From positions 372,001 to 436,000 of the forward strand of contig NZ_FRCY01000002.1 in NCBI RefSeq assembly GCF_900143075.1: 64,000 nt of DNA, in the 5' to 3' direction. The notes beneath the pieces were generated by a model. The model did no database searches. It saw only the letters and a program-made list of their open reading frames with translations, and was not told the origin of the DNA. The DNA is from Cyclobacterium lianum (GTDB taxonomy: Bacteria > Bacteroidota > Bacteroidia > Cytophagales > Cyclobacteriaceae). This document shows positions 44,002-52,681 of the stretch, piece after piece. Each line of letters starts with the position of its first letter. The first letter of the stretch is position 1. Both the position numbers and the translations under genes were made by a program.

Positions 44002-44538
44002 GTTAGCGCTGACCGGTAGTCCCTTCTTTTACCTTTCCATGTATATACTATACCTTATAATGGACGGACACTGCAAACCAGAAATGGAGAATGAACGATG
44101 GTGTATGAAACACCTAATTATTTCGTTTTTTAACTGCCTCAGCACTTACCTGCAAAAATATATACTTTTCTAGTGGATTTTGAAAAACATTATTCTGCCA
44201 CATTCAGATATTGGGAATGTTTTTTAAATTTAACCGAAATAATTTTTTTCGCATGCCAATTTTTTCTATAATTAAATCCTGGAAAAAATGTCAAGGAAGA
44301 GAAATTGACTTCCAAAGGCATTTGAAGCTTATGAACGGAAAAATCAGTTTGTTGGAAATATTAGTGCAATCGATTCCGCAATTCAGAAAACGGCAAGGCG
44401 GCTTTTCACCCAGATAAGCGGAATCACTGCACTTTGCATAACGAAATTTAAACCTGAAATAGCCTATGAAACACACCCCTCAAGTTCGCAGCTAACTTCA
44501 ATAGCTGCTTATCCAATTAATTAAACCCAAATTCTATT
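44002..44538. other. Intergenic region upstream of susC
   Basis: 537 bases separate the acetyltransferase gene and susC. The middle (44160-44300) is AT-rich. The right part holds a long inverted repeat (44363-44433) and TTG/TTTG stretches without a -7 box at proper spacing, so no promoter is assigned. A 68-codon open frame at 44211-44417 runs into the repeat and has no protein-like support; I see no gene. Confidence 0.5.
44363..44433. repeat. Long inverted repeat in the susC leader region
   Basis: AGTGCA, 3 bases, GATTCCGC (44363-44379) is mirrored by GCGGAATC, 2 bases, TGCACT (44418-44433): 14 paired bases with one small internal loop around a 38-base centre. It ends 105 bases before the susC ATG. 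It could be a leader RNA structure or a DNA operator. Confidence 0.6.
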
Positions 44539-47500
44539 ATGAAAAGAAAATTACGCAATTGCCGGCTGGCAACGGGCAGGTTTGCGCTGGCAGCAATCCT
44601 GTTTTGTCTGTCTTCAGGGACACTGCTTTCCCGGAACAATGACAATAATAACACAAGCGAATCCGAAAGGGCTTCCAGCCTTCGTACGGATATAGTAGAA
44701 ACCAGCGAACCCTTTGATGTTACGGTCACCGGTACCGTAACCGATTCAAACGGGGAGCCGATACCCGGAGCCACCGTATCGGTGCCCGGTACTTCCATTG
44801 GTACCGCCACTGATATCGATGGAAATTACAGCATCACCGTTCCGGATGGTGCTTCCCTGGTTTTCTCTTTCATTGGTTTTGAAAGCCAAACCATAGCGGT
44901 AAACAACCAATCCACCATAGATGTAGAACTCGTGGAAAGCGCACAGGCATTGGATGAAGTCGTGGTGGTCGGATATGGTACCCAGAAGAAAAAGGACCTT
45001 ACCGGTGCTGTAGTGAATGTTCAGGCCGAGGAGGTGATGAAGTACAAACCGACCAGTGTTTCGGAAATTCTCCGAACTACGGTACCCGGTCTGAGTGTGG
45101 GCTATGCCACCAATGCCCGGAACGTGCCGGAATTTAACGTGAGGGGGGACAACTCCATGAAAGCAGATTTGGACGGAGATGGAGACAGAGAAGAGGAAAG
45201 GGCTGCCAACCGTCCTTTGATCGTTTTGGACGGGGTGATCTTTCAGGGAGACCTGGCGGAGATCAACCCAAACACCATAGAAAGTGTCGACGTGCTCAAG
45301 GATGCCAGTGCGGCAGCCGTATATGGTTCGCAAGCCACCAATGGTGTGGTGATCTTTACCACCAAAAAAGGGCAGTATGGAAAGCCACAAATCACCTTCA
45401 GCTCAAGGGTTGGACTTGTTACTGGTGCCAGAAGACAACAAACCTATAAAGGTGGAGAGGAAGTGCTGAACTGGCTGACCGACATGAATGAGACGATTAC
45501 CAACTCCATTACCGAGCCCTGGACCCGGTTTAGAGACTACAACGACATCGACCCCCAATACCAGGATGACTGGCTTGCTGCCAATGGTATTCCGGGAGAA
45601 ACCGACCCGGAAGCCATCCGCATGGCCCGGGTAAACAACTTTGGCTTCTGGGATATTGAATTGGAAAATTACCGAAACGGAGTCACTTATGATTGGCAGG
45701 ACTTTTTGTTCCATACCGGCGTACGGCAGGATTATGATGTCAGTGTTTCCGGTAGAAACGAGCGGGTATCATACTACTACTCTCTTGGTTACAGTGACCG
45801 GGAGTCTGTACGGTTGGGAGAATCCTTTCAAACGATCACTTCCCGGCTGAATCTCGATGTAAACCTGGCAGAATTCCTTTCCATAGGTACCAATACGCAG
45901 TTTACGTTTCAGGATGAAGGACAGGAATATATTGACAATGATTCCTACAGGGTTTTTTCACCCTACGATCAGCCCTGGGCAAATGGGGAGCCCAGAACCC
46001 GCGAAAACCTGAACGATCAGGCAGCCGGATCAAATATCTCCAACCCCTATCAGGATCCTTCCTGGAACACCCGCAGCCATACCCGGTTTATGGTTAATCC
46101 AACACTATATGCTCAGCTCACCCTTCCTTATGGGTTCAGCCTGCGTACAGACTACACCCCAAGGTTTGATGTGAGGAAGAGGTTTGATTTTGATGAAAAA
46201 GGCAATCCGCAGCGAGCAGTAGACCGGGCTGAAAGAAGGTACAACGATTCTTTCAGATGGCAGTCCAATACCATTTTGAACTGGGACAAAAGTTTCGGGG
46301 ATCACAGGTTGAGTTTCACCGGTCTGTACAATACCGAAAAAAATCAGTTTTGGGAAACCAGAGCCATCACCAACAACTTTTCTCCTACTTCCAGCCTGGG
46401 CTATCATGCGGTTCAGTTGGGTTTGAACCCCACCATGTCATCGTATGATGAGGTTAACTCCAGAACAGGATTATTGGGAAGGGTCACTTACGCCTACAGC
46501 GACAAGTACAATTTCTCAGCTTCCCTGCGGAGAGATGGGTTTTCCCGGTTTGGTGTAAATAATTTATTGGGTAACTTCCCCTCCGTATCGGCAGCCTGGA
46601 CCATTTCCAATGAAGATTTCATGCCTCAGGGAGCTGCTGTCAGTTACCTGAAACTGCGCCTGAGCTATGGGGTGAATGGCAACAGTAGTGGACTGGAAGA
46701 TTACAATGCCTATGCCCAGCTCAGCAACAGTCTTTACCTCAACTATGACGGTGGCTATTTCCCGGCTCCACGAACAGAAATTACCCGGATTGCGAATCCA
46801 TTTCTGTCCTGGGAGAGAAATGCATCCTTTAATATAGGTATAGACTATGGTTTCTTTAATGACAGGGTGAGTGGTTCACTCGACATGTACCAATCGGAAA
46901 CCAGAGACCTTTTGCTGGACCAGAAATTGCCTGACCTGACCGGTTTTGGCTCTGTTAAAACCAATGTGGGCAACTTGCAAAACAGGGGTTTTGATCTGGG
47001 AATCCGGTCTATCAATATGACCAGGAGCGATTTTACCTGGACCAGTAATTTCAATGTGACTTATGCGGTAAATAAAATTACAACCCTGGGTAATGCCCCC
47101 ATTCCGATGACCGATTCTCAGGGCAATATGATCGAAAGAGAGCCGGATGACCTGCAAAACGGCTGGTTTATAGGTGAAAACAAGGACATCATCTGGGATT
47201 GGGAACTGGATGGCATATACCAGATGGATGAAGCGGATGAAGCTGCGGAATACGGACTCTTTCCAGGAGATTTCCGATTTGTGGATCAGGACGGAGACGG
47301 AGATATTGATGTGGATGACAGGGTATTTCTTGGCCTTCGGCAAAATCCATGGTACATTACTTTCAGAAATGACTTTGAATGGAAAGGATTTGATTTTGGT
47401 CTGGTATTCCTGGCCAAGATGGGCTGGAAAGGCGGTACCCAGGAACCGTTCAACAACTCCCAGCAATATATCAAAAACCACAACTGGTATACCATCCCTT

Positions 47501-47787
47501 ACTGGACACCCTTGAACGGACAAAATAACTTTGCCCGGATCAATTCCATTAACCTGGGTGGCGGCAACGCCTGGTTGAACCGCGATTATCTGCGCTTGCA
47601 GAACATTAGTGTTGGTTACAACCTCCCAGCCAGTATTCTGGACAGGTTGAATGCTACCCGCCTGAGGCTGGCGTTGAACATTGAAAATGCGGCGGTATTT
47701 ACCCCCTGGGAAAGAAGTCTGGGAGATCCGGAGTCGGCCCGTGAAATGCCACGCACCTATTCTTTAAGTTTGGACTTCACTTTCTAG
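44539..47787 (+). CDS. SusC/RagA family TonB-linked outer-membrane transporter
   Basis: The 1082-residue transporter works with SusD-type lipoproteins to import oligosaccharides or peptides across the outer membrane. A signal peptide (about 1-33) is followed by a carboxypeptidase-like regulatory domain (about 56-135; TVTGTVTDSNGEPIPGATVS, the usual N-terminal extension) and the TonB box/plug region LDEVVVVGYGTQKKKDLTGAV. The plug includes PLIVLDGVIFQGDLAEINP and ASAAAVYGSQATNGVVIFTTKKG, and a 22-strand barrel ends YSLSLDFTF. No extra sensor domain for FecR-type anti-sigma factors is visible. SusD follows after 45 bases. Confidence 0.96.
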   Translation: MKRKLRNCRLATGRFALAAILFCLSSGTLLSRNNDNNNTSESERASSLRTDIVETSEPFDVTVTGTVTDSNGEPIPGATVSVPGTSIGTATDIDGNYSITVPDGASLVFSFIGFESQTIAVNNQSTIDVELVESAQALDEVVVVGYGTQKKKDLTGAVVNVQAEEVMKYKPTSVSEILRTTVPGLSVGYATNARNVPEFNVRGDNSMKADLDGDGDREEERAANRPLIVLDGVIFQGDLAEINPNTIESVDVLKDASAAAVYGSQATNGVVIFTTKKGQYGKPQITFSSRVGLVTGARRQQTYKGGEEVLNWLTDMNETITNSITEPWTRFRDYNDIDPQYQDDWLAANGIPGETDPEAIRMARVNNFGFWDIELENYRNGVTYDWQDFLFHTGVRQDYDVSVSGRNERVSYYYSLGYSDRESVRLGESFQTITSRLNLDVNLAEFLSIGTNTQFTFQDEGQEYIDNDSYRVFSPYDQPWANGEPRTRENLNDQAAGSNISNPYQDPSWNTRSHTRFMVNPTLYAQLTLPYGFSLRTDYTPRFDVRKRFDFDEKGNPQRAVDRAERRYNDSFRWQSNTILNWDKSFGDHRLSFTGLYNTEKNQFWETRAITNNFSPTSSLGYHAVQLGLNPTMSSYDEVNSRTGLLGRVTYAYSDKYNFSASLRRDGFSRFGVNNLLGNFPSVSAAWTISNEDFMPQGAAVSYLKLRLSYGVNGNSSGLEDYNAYAQLSNSLYLNYDGGYFPAPRTEITRIANPFLSWERNASFNIGIDYGFFNDRVSGSLDMYQSETRDLLLDQKLPDLTGFGSVKTNVGNLQNRGFDLGIRSINMTRSDFTWTSNFNVTYAVNKITTLGNAPIPMTDSQGNMIEREPDDLQNGWFIGENKDIIWDWELDGIYQMDEADEAAEYGLFPGDFRFVDQDGDGDIDVDDRVFLGLRQNPWYITFRNDFEWKGFDFGLVFLAKMGWKGGTQEPFNNSQQYIKNHNWYTIPYWTPLNGQNNFARINSINLGGGNAWLNRDYLRLQNISVGYNLPASILDRLNATRLRLALNIENAAVFTPWERSLGDPESAREMPRTYSLSLDFTF

Positions 47788-47832
47788 GTCCGGAACAGAG
47801 ACAATTAAATGTTAACCAGAATCGAATTAAAG

Positions 47833-49854
47833 ATGAAAAACACACATATATTTAAAGGAATCGGCCTATCGGTGCTCCTTCTGGCATCCGTATCTTGTTC
47901 GGAGGACTTTTTGGAAGAACAGCCCTTGTCCTTCCTGAGTCCGGAAAACACATACCGGGATGCGGCAGGACTACAGACCGCACTGGATGCAGGTCTGCAG
48001 GGTGTGATGTCGCAGTGGAATGGTGACACCCGGGAACTGATGTTTAACAGTAACATGAGCGATGCCTCGGTGGTATCGGCTACGGATAAGCCCGATGCTT
48101 TTGTGGATTTGCGTACCTATGCCACGCCCACCAATTCGCGTAACAACGATGCGGGTCGAGCACGCTCTTTCTATGCTGACAATTACAACCACATCAAAAA
48201 AGCCAATACGGTCATCGATTATATCGACCTGCCCGAATGGCCGGATGGTGTAAACGATCCGGAAAGAAACCATTTGCTGGGATCTGCTTATTTTCTACGT
48301 GCCTTTTTCTACATGCAACTCACCATGGACTTTGGCAATGTGGCTTTTCCTCTGAATGTGGTATCTGAAGCCCGCAGGGACTTCAAGGCATTCAACATGC
48401 AGGGGATTTGGGACCAGATGATCACAGATCTGGAGTTTGCCGTGCAATGGGTGAAACCCAAAAGCCAGCTACCTGTAGGGCAGGCACCTAAAGATGCGGT
48501 AAGAATTTTGCTGGCCAAATACTACATGCTCAACGAAAGGTTTGCAGATGCGGAACAACTGATGGATGATGTGATCAACGGGGGAGAATCTCAGTTATTC
48601 ACCGACGACATGATCCCTTCGGGAGTAACGGAGGTAGAGGTAGCCAATACCAACAATCCGAATACCGGTAATCCGCTTCCGGGCAGATCCGGATATGCAC
48701 CTGTAGATGCAGTAAATTACCTGCATATGGACCGTGGCGCCCAGAAAACTTCCAATCCGGAAGGTATTTGGCTGGTGGTAAACGAACCCTTCGTATTGGG
48801 AACACAGGGAAGATCCGCCAGAATCCGTGCCTGGGGTCCCAATTTCGTAAGTACCAATCTGGGAGTCTGGGAACCTGGAACCACCCGCATCGGTACAGAT
48901 GTGCAACAATCCACCTCGGATGAACGTGGACGCATGATGAAGAAATGGGGCCGGGGCCAGGGATTTGCCCGCCCTACCAATTACTCTCAGTATGAGATCT
49001 GGAATTTCAAGGGAACCTTTGATGAGCAGGATTACCGCCACAAGGATCTGAACTGGTTTGAAATGGAGGACGTATTGTACGATAATCCCTCTCTGCAGGA
49101 CGATGGAAGCCCCTATTACATGCAACCGTTGCGACTCTACGATGACAATGGCAACCTGACCTGCCAGGACACCATCAGGTGCTGGTACGGCTATCCAAGG
49201 TACAAGTTCTACTCTGTCAATCAGGAGTCGCGGCCAGACCGGCAGGACGGCGGCAAGATGGACATGTACATCATGCGCATCGCTGAAGCATACCTGGTAA
49301 GGGCAGAGGCCAGATTCTGGCAGGATAACCTGGCCGGAGCTGCCGAGGACATCAATACCATCCGCCAGCGCGCCAATGCCATTCACATGTATACCATCGC
49401 CGATATGCAAACAGAAGGTATAGGAGCGGTACTGGATGAGCGAAACCGGGAGCTATTCGGTGAAGAATATCGTCACGACGAGTTGGTTAGGATTTCTGTT
49501 ATTCTGGCCAAAACCGGCAAGATGGCCTATAATGGCAAGACCTACTCCATCTCCGGAAACGATATCGAAGAATCACTTTCGGCCAATAGTTTTTACTATG
49601 ATCGAATGATGGAGAAAAACAATTTCTTCCGGGACGAGGTGCCTTGGGCCACTTATAACACCACCCGGTATACCATGGATCCGCACCATGTTTTCTGGCC
49701 GGTGTACCAGCCCTATCTGGTAGGTAATGTGGAAGCCACCCTTAACCAGACCACAGGGTACAACGGTGCTGAGGACAATATTGAGCCCCTGAATCATGTG
49801 GTTCAACCTGCCGGTGCGCCTAACGAAGATCCTATGCGGGCCATAGGGGAGTAA
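47833..49854 (+). CDS. SusD/RagB family nutrient-binding lipoprotein
   Basis: From the ATG at 47833 (MKNTHIFKG) the protein has 673 residues, long for SusD but within range. It has a lipoprotein signal with lipobox SVSC, a CSEDFLEEQPLSF start, TPR-like helices (LLGSAYFLRAFFYMQLTMDFGNVAFP) and the C-terminal signature MRIAEAYLVRAEARFWQ and VLDERNRELFGEEYRHDELVRI. It caps the SusC barrel and binds the substrate. An ATG eight codons upstream (47809) would precede a poorer signal peptide. A perfect terminator hairpin follows, so the transcript with susC probably ends there. Confidence 0.95.
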   Translation: MKNTHIFKGIGLSVLLLASVSCSEDFLEEQPLSFLSPENTYRDAAGLQTALDAGLQGVMSQWNGDTRELMFNSNMSDASVVSATDKPDAFVDLRTYATPTNSRNNDAGRARSFYADNYNHIKKANTVIDYIDLPEWPDGVNDPERNHLLGSAYFLRAFFYMQLTMDFGNVAFPLNVVSEARRDFKAFNMQGIWDQMITDLEFAVQWVKPKSQLPVGQAPKDAVRILLAKYYMLNERFADAEQLMDDVINGGESQLFTDDMIPSGVTEVEVANTNNPNTGNPLPGRSGYAPVDAVNYLHMDRGAQKTSNPEGIWLVVNEPFVLGTQGRSARIRAWGPNFVSTNLGVWEPGTTRIGTDVQQSTSDERGRMMKKWGRGQGFARPTNYSQYEIWNFKGTFDEQDYRHKDLNWFEMEDVLYDNPSLQDDGSPYYMQPLRLYDDNGNLTCQDTIRCWYGYPRYKFYSVNQESRPDRQDGGKMDMYIMRIAEAYLVRAEARFWQDNLAGAAEDINTIRQRANAIHMYTIADMQTEGIGAVLDERNRELFGEEYRHDELVRISVILAKTGKMAYNGKTYSISGNDIEESLSANSFYYDRMMEKNNFFRDEVPWATYNTTRYTMDPHHVFWPVYQPYLVGNVEATLNQTTGYNGAEDNIEPLNHVVQPAGAPNEDPMRAIGE

Positions 49855-49866
49855 TGCCGATCATAT

Positions 49867-49907
49867 AAAAATTCACCCGGAGGCATGTGCAGTCGGGTGA
49901 ATTTTTT
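49867..49907 (+). terminator. Terminator of the susCD operon
   Basis: AAAATTCACCCG and CGGGTGAATTTT form a perfect 12-base stem with a 14-base loop, followed by TTTTTAATT, 12 bases after the susD stop. Confidence 0.85.
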
Positions 49908-49951
49908 AATTTACACGGAAAATTTAATTATAAACTCAAATACAGCATATT

Positions 49952-51295
49952 ATGAATAATGATTCGTCCAGAAGATCATTTATCAAAAAGTCCGCTATCG
50001 CCAGTTCTGCGGCCATCGTAGCACCTACTATCGTATCATCGAGCGTGTTTGGTGCCAATGATCGGATCAACGCGGCAGTATTGGGCGTAAACGGAAGGGG
50101 CAAAAACCACATCCAAAGCCTGATGAATCAGGAAAACGTGCAGGTTACTACCCTCGTTGATCCGGATATGAACCTGCTCAGAGAGCGGCAGAAGTCTTTC
50201 AAGGAGGCCTATAACAAAGACGTAGCTCTTGTCCAGGACATGAGAAGGACTTTTGACGATCCGGATATTGACGTGATCAGTATAGCGGCACCTAACCACT
50301 GGCATGCCCTGGCCACCATCTGGGCCTGCCAGGCAGGAAAGGATGTCTATGTAGAAAAGCCAGGATCCCACAATATATGGGAGGGCAGAAAGATGGTAGA
50401 AGCGGCTCATAAATACGACCGTATCGTACAGCATGGCGTGCAGCTCCGCAGTTCTCCGGCCGTAAGGGAGGCTATTGACCTGATTCGCGATGGCTACATA
50501 GGCAATGTGTACATGGCCCGTGGTATTGTGTTCAGGTGGAGACCGAGCATCGGAGACAAGGGCTTTTCTCCGGTACCAGATGGTATAGACTACGATCTTT
50601 GGACCGGCCCGGCACCCAAACGGCCATTTTCACGAAATCTGGTCCACTATAACTGGCACTGGCATTGGGATTACGGCAATGGAGACGTTGGAAACCAGGG
50701 CATCCACGAAACCGATTTGTGCATGTGGGGGCTGGACGTAGGACTTCCTACAAAGATCACCTCTATGGGCGGGAAATTCCTCTGGGATGACGCCAAGGAA
50801 GTACCCGAAGTGCTCACATCAGTGTACAATTATCCGGAAGAGAATAAAATCATCCAATTTGAAGTACGGCCTTGGTGTACCAACGAAGAAGGTGGCGCCA
50901 CTGTAGGCAACATCTTCTATGGAGATAAGGGATACATTGTAGTGGACGGGTACGACAAATACAAATCCTTCCTGGGCCAGGACCGAACTCCCGGGAAGTC
51001 AGGAGATGACGGAGGCCCATCCGGAACAGGCATGGACAGGGGAGCCGGAGGCACTGACGGACATTTTGCCAATTTCATCGAAGCGGTGCGCAAGCATGAC
51101 AAGACCATCCTGAATGGCCCTGTGGAAACAGCCCATCTTTCCTCAGGTCTGGCCCATCTGGGCAATATTGCCTACAAACTGGAACGCGTGTTGACGTTCA
51201 ATCCCCAATCCGAAACCTTTGTCAATGATGAAGAGGCGGATCAAATGCTGACCCGTAATTACAGAAAAGGCTTTGAAGTTCCTGAGCAGGTCTGA
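49952..51295 (+). CDS. Gfo/Idh/MocA family oxidoreductase, Tat-exported
   Basis: The 447-residue protein has a Tat signal (SSRRSFIKKSAIASS, cleavage near VFGAN), so it folds with its cofactor before export. The Rossmann domain has INAAVLGVNGRGKNHI (GxGxxG-like), and AAPNHWHALATIWACQAGKDVYVEKP holds the EKP motif of this family. The substrate domain has GNQGIHETDLCMWGLDVG with the conserved histidine. Exported members in Bacteroidota oxidise or isomerise sugars, some making 3-keto sugars, with tightly bound NAD. Together with the SusCD pair upstream and the isomerase downstream it suggests sugar processing. Confidence 0.93.
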   Translation: MNNDSSRRSFIKKSAIASSAAIVAPTIVSSSVFGANDRINAAVLGVNGRGKNHIQSLMNQENVQVTTLVDPDMNLLRERQKSFKEAYNKDVALVQDMRRTFDDPDIDVISIAAPNHWHALATIWACQAGKDVYVEKPGSHNIWEGRKMVEAAHKYDRIVQHGVQLRSSPAVREAIDLIRDGYIGNVYMARGIVFRWRPSIGDKGFSPVPDGIDYDLWTGPAPKRPFSRNLVHYNWHWHWDYGNGDVGNQGIHETDLCMWGLDVGLPTKITSMGGKFLWDDAKEVPEVLTSVYNYPEENKIIQFEVRPWCTNEEGGATVGNIFYGDKGYIVVDGYDKYKSFLGQDRTPGKSGDDGGPSGTGMDRGAGGTDGHFANFIEAVRKHDKTILNGPVETAHLSSGLAHLGNIAYKLERVLTFNPQSETFVNDEEADQMLTRNYRKGFEVPEQV

Positions 51296-51332
51296 TATCG
51301 ATTGTTAGACCTGGTTAGCGGCTGTGGCTTTT

Positions 51333-51374
51333 GACAATTACCGGCCAGAATAGTTTTTCCGGCCGGTAATTGTC
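51333..51374 (+). terminator. Perfect hairpin after the Gfo/Idh/MocA gene
   Basis: GACAATTACCGGCC and GGCCGGTAATTGTC form a 14-base perfect stem; the loop contains TTTTT but no T-run follows. It starts 38 bases after the stop and may be a terminator or a transcript-end stabiliser. Confidence 0.45.
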
Positions 51375-51523
51375 TTACACTAACATTTCAACGAATTATC
51401 AGCGGCCAGGAATTGCCTGAGTGTAAAAATGAGGTTATCTGCGGAAAGGGGAGCGCCCGACCCAGGTAAAAAAATGATAAACACAATAAACCGATCCGGC
51501 CTACTCAAGGCGTAACGACTACC

Positions 51524-51536
51524 TCGCACAGTGCGA
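51524..51536. promoter_or_regulatory. Palindromic operator candidate
   Basis: TCGCAC-A-GTGCGA is a 13-base palindrome 21 bases upstream of the proposed -33 box of the PmoA-like gene, a typical place for an activator or repressor site. No regulator gene is adjacent. Confidence 0.3.
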
Positions 51537-51556
51537 CGATTTTATAGCATGTGAGG

Positions 51557-51586
51557 TTGTATCCCCATAAACGGGAGCGAATTTTG
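51557..51586 (+). promoter_or_regulatory. Promoter of the PmoA-like/isomerase operon
   Basis: TTG (51557-51559), 19 bases, GAATTTTG (51579-51586) differs from TTG-N19-TAnnTTTG at one position. It would start transcription about 15 bases before the ATG at 51609. Confidence 0.45.
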
Positions 51587-51608
51587 GCCATAAATAAATT
51601 ATAAACTT

Positions 51609-52652
51609 ATGAGATACAGTGCAATCATATTATTGATCATGTTGATGAGCAGCACCCTACTCTTTGCTCAGAAAAAAGGCAAGGAAAAGATAGAGTTACA
51701 GGTAAATGAAGCGGAAAAAAAAGTGGATGTAATGGTGGGGGGTGAACACTTTACTTCCTATATCTATCCTGACAACATCATGAAGCCAGTTTTGTGGCCC
51801 GTTATGTCGCCGGGAGGAAATATGGTCACCCGAAGCTATCCCTTGATCAACAAAGAAGGAGACCGAACCGACCATCCTCATCATGTGGGCATATGGCTCA
51901 ATTATGGTGATGTCAACGGCCTGGATTTTTGGAACAACTCCGAAGCCATTCCTGCGGAACGGAAAGACAATTATGGAACCATATACCACGAATCTGTAGA
52001 AAAAGCGAAAGGCGGCAAAGGAAAAGCCGTTCTGGAAACTAATGCCTTGTGGAAAGCGCCGGACAATACCACACTACTTGAAGAGGAAACCTCCTTTACC
52101 TTTATGGCATCAGAAGACATGCGCATCATTGATCGCACCACAACCCTTACGGCAGCCGTGGATGAAGTTGATTTTACGGACAACAAGGAAGGTATGTTTG
52201 CCATACGGGTAAGCCGGGAGCTGGAATTGCCCAGTGATAAGCCAACGGAACTGGTGGATTCGCATGGGGTGAAAACCCGCGTCGAAAAAATGGACAACAC
52301 TTATGTAAAAGGGAATTACAGAAGTTCGGAGGGCATAGAAGGTGGAGATGTATGGGGCACCAGGGCCCGGTGGATGAAACTATCGAGTGAGATCAAAGGT
52401 GAACCTGTGTCACTGGTGATCATTGATCATCCAGACAACGTAGGGTATCCAACTTATTGGCATGCCAGGGATTACGGGCTTTTTTCAGCCAATACCCTTG
52501 GTCAGAAAGCTTTATCAGAAGGAGAAAATGAGTTGAATTTCAGTCTTGAAAATGGTGAAGAGACGACTTTCAAATACCGCTTTGTAGTAGCCTCCTCAGA
52601 TCTATCTGATGCTGAAATCAATGAGATGGCGGATGAATATGCCAAAAAATAG
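51609..52652 (+). CDS. PmoA family (DUF6807) secreted protein
   Basis: The 347-residue protein has a signal peptide (about 1-20, ending LLFAQ). The mature part belongs to the family labelled PmoA or DUF6807; the PmoA name does not imply methane oxidation. Typical blocks are YPDNIMKPVLWPVMSPGG, RTDHPHHVGIWLNYGDVNGLDFWNN with the paired histidines, KEGMFAIRVSRE, WGTRARWMKLS, and VIIDHPDNVGYPTYWHARDYGLFSANTLG. The histidine-rich pocket suggests an enzymatic site for a carbohydrate, but no reaction is established to my knowledge. The isomerase follows after 29 bases in the same transcript. Confidence 0.88.
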   Translation: MRYSAIILLIMLMSSTLLFAQKKGKEKIELQVNEAEKKVDVMVGGEHFTSYIYPDNIMKPVLWPVMSPGGNMVTRSYPLINKEGDRTDHPHHVGIWLNYGDVNGLDFWNNSEAIPAERKDNYGTIYHESVEKAKGGKGKAVLETNALWKAPDNTTLLEEETSFTFMASEDMRIIDRTTTLTAAVDEVDFTDNKEGMFAIRVSRELELPSDKPTELVDSHGVKTRVEKMDNTYVKGNYRSSEGIEGGDVWGTRARWMKLSSEIKGEPVSLVIIDHPDNVGYPTYWHARDYGLFSANTLGQKALSEGENELNFSLENGEETTFKYRFVVASSDLSDAEINEMADEYAKK

Positions 52653-52681
52653 ATCAGCATCTTCCTAAAAATTAAATCAAT

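Larger units (their letters stand above)
51296..51608. other. Intergenic region between the oxidoreductase and the PmoA-like gene
   Basis: 313 bases hold a perfect 14-base inverted repeat (51333-51374), a smaller TTACACT...AGTGTAA inverted pair (51375-51381 and 51420-51426), a palindrome TCGCACAGTGCGA (51524-51536) and a candidate promoter (51557-51586). No gene or known RNA is recognised. Confidence 0.5.

Noticed and set aside
44211-44417. 68-codon forward open frame upstream of susC
   Set aside because: It runs through the inverted repeat, has no homology I can recognise and sits in AT-rich leader sequence.
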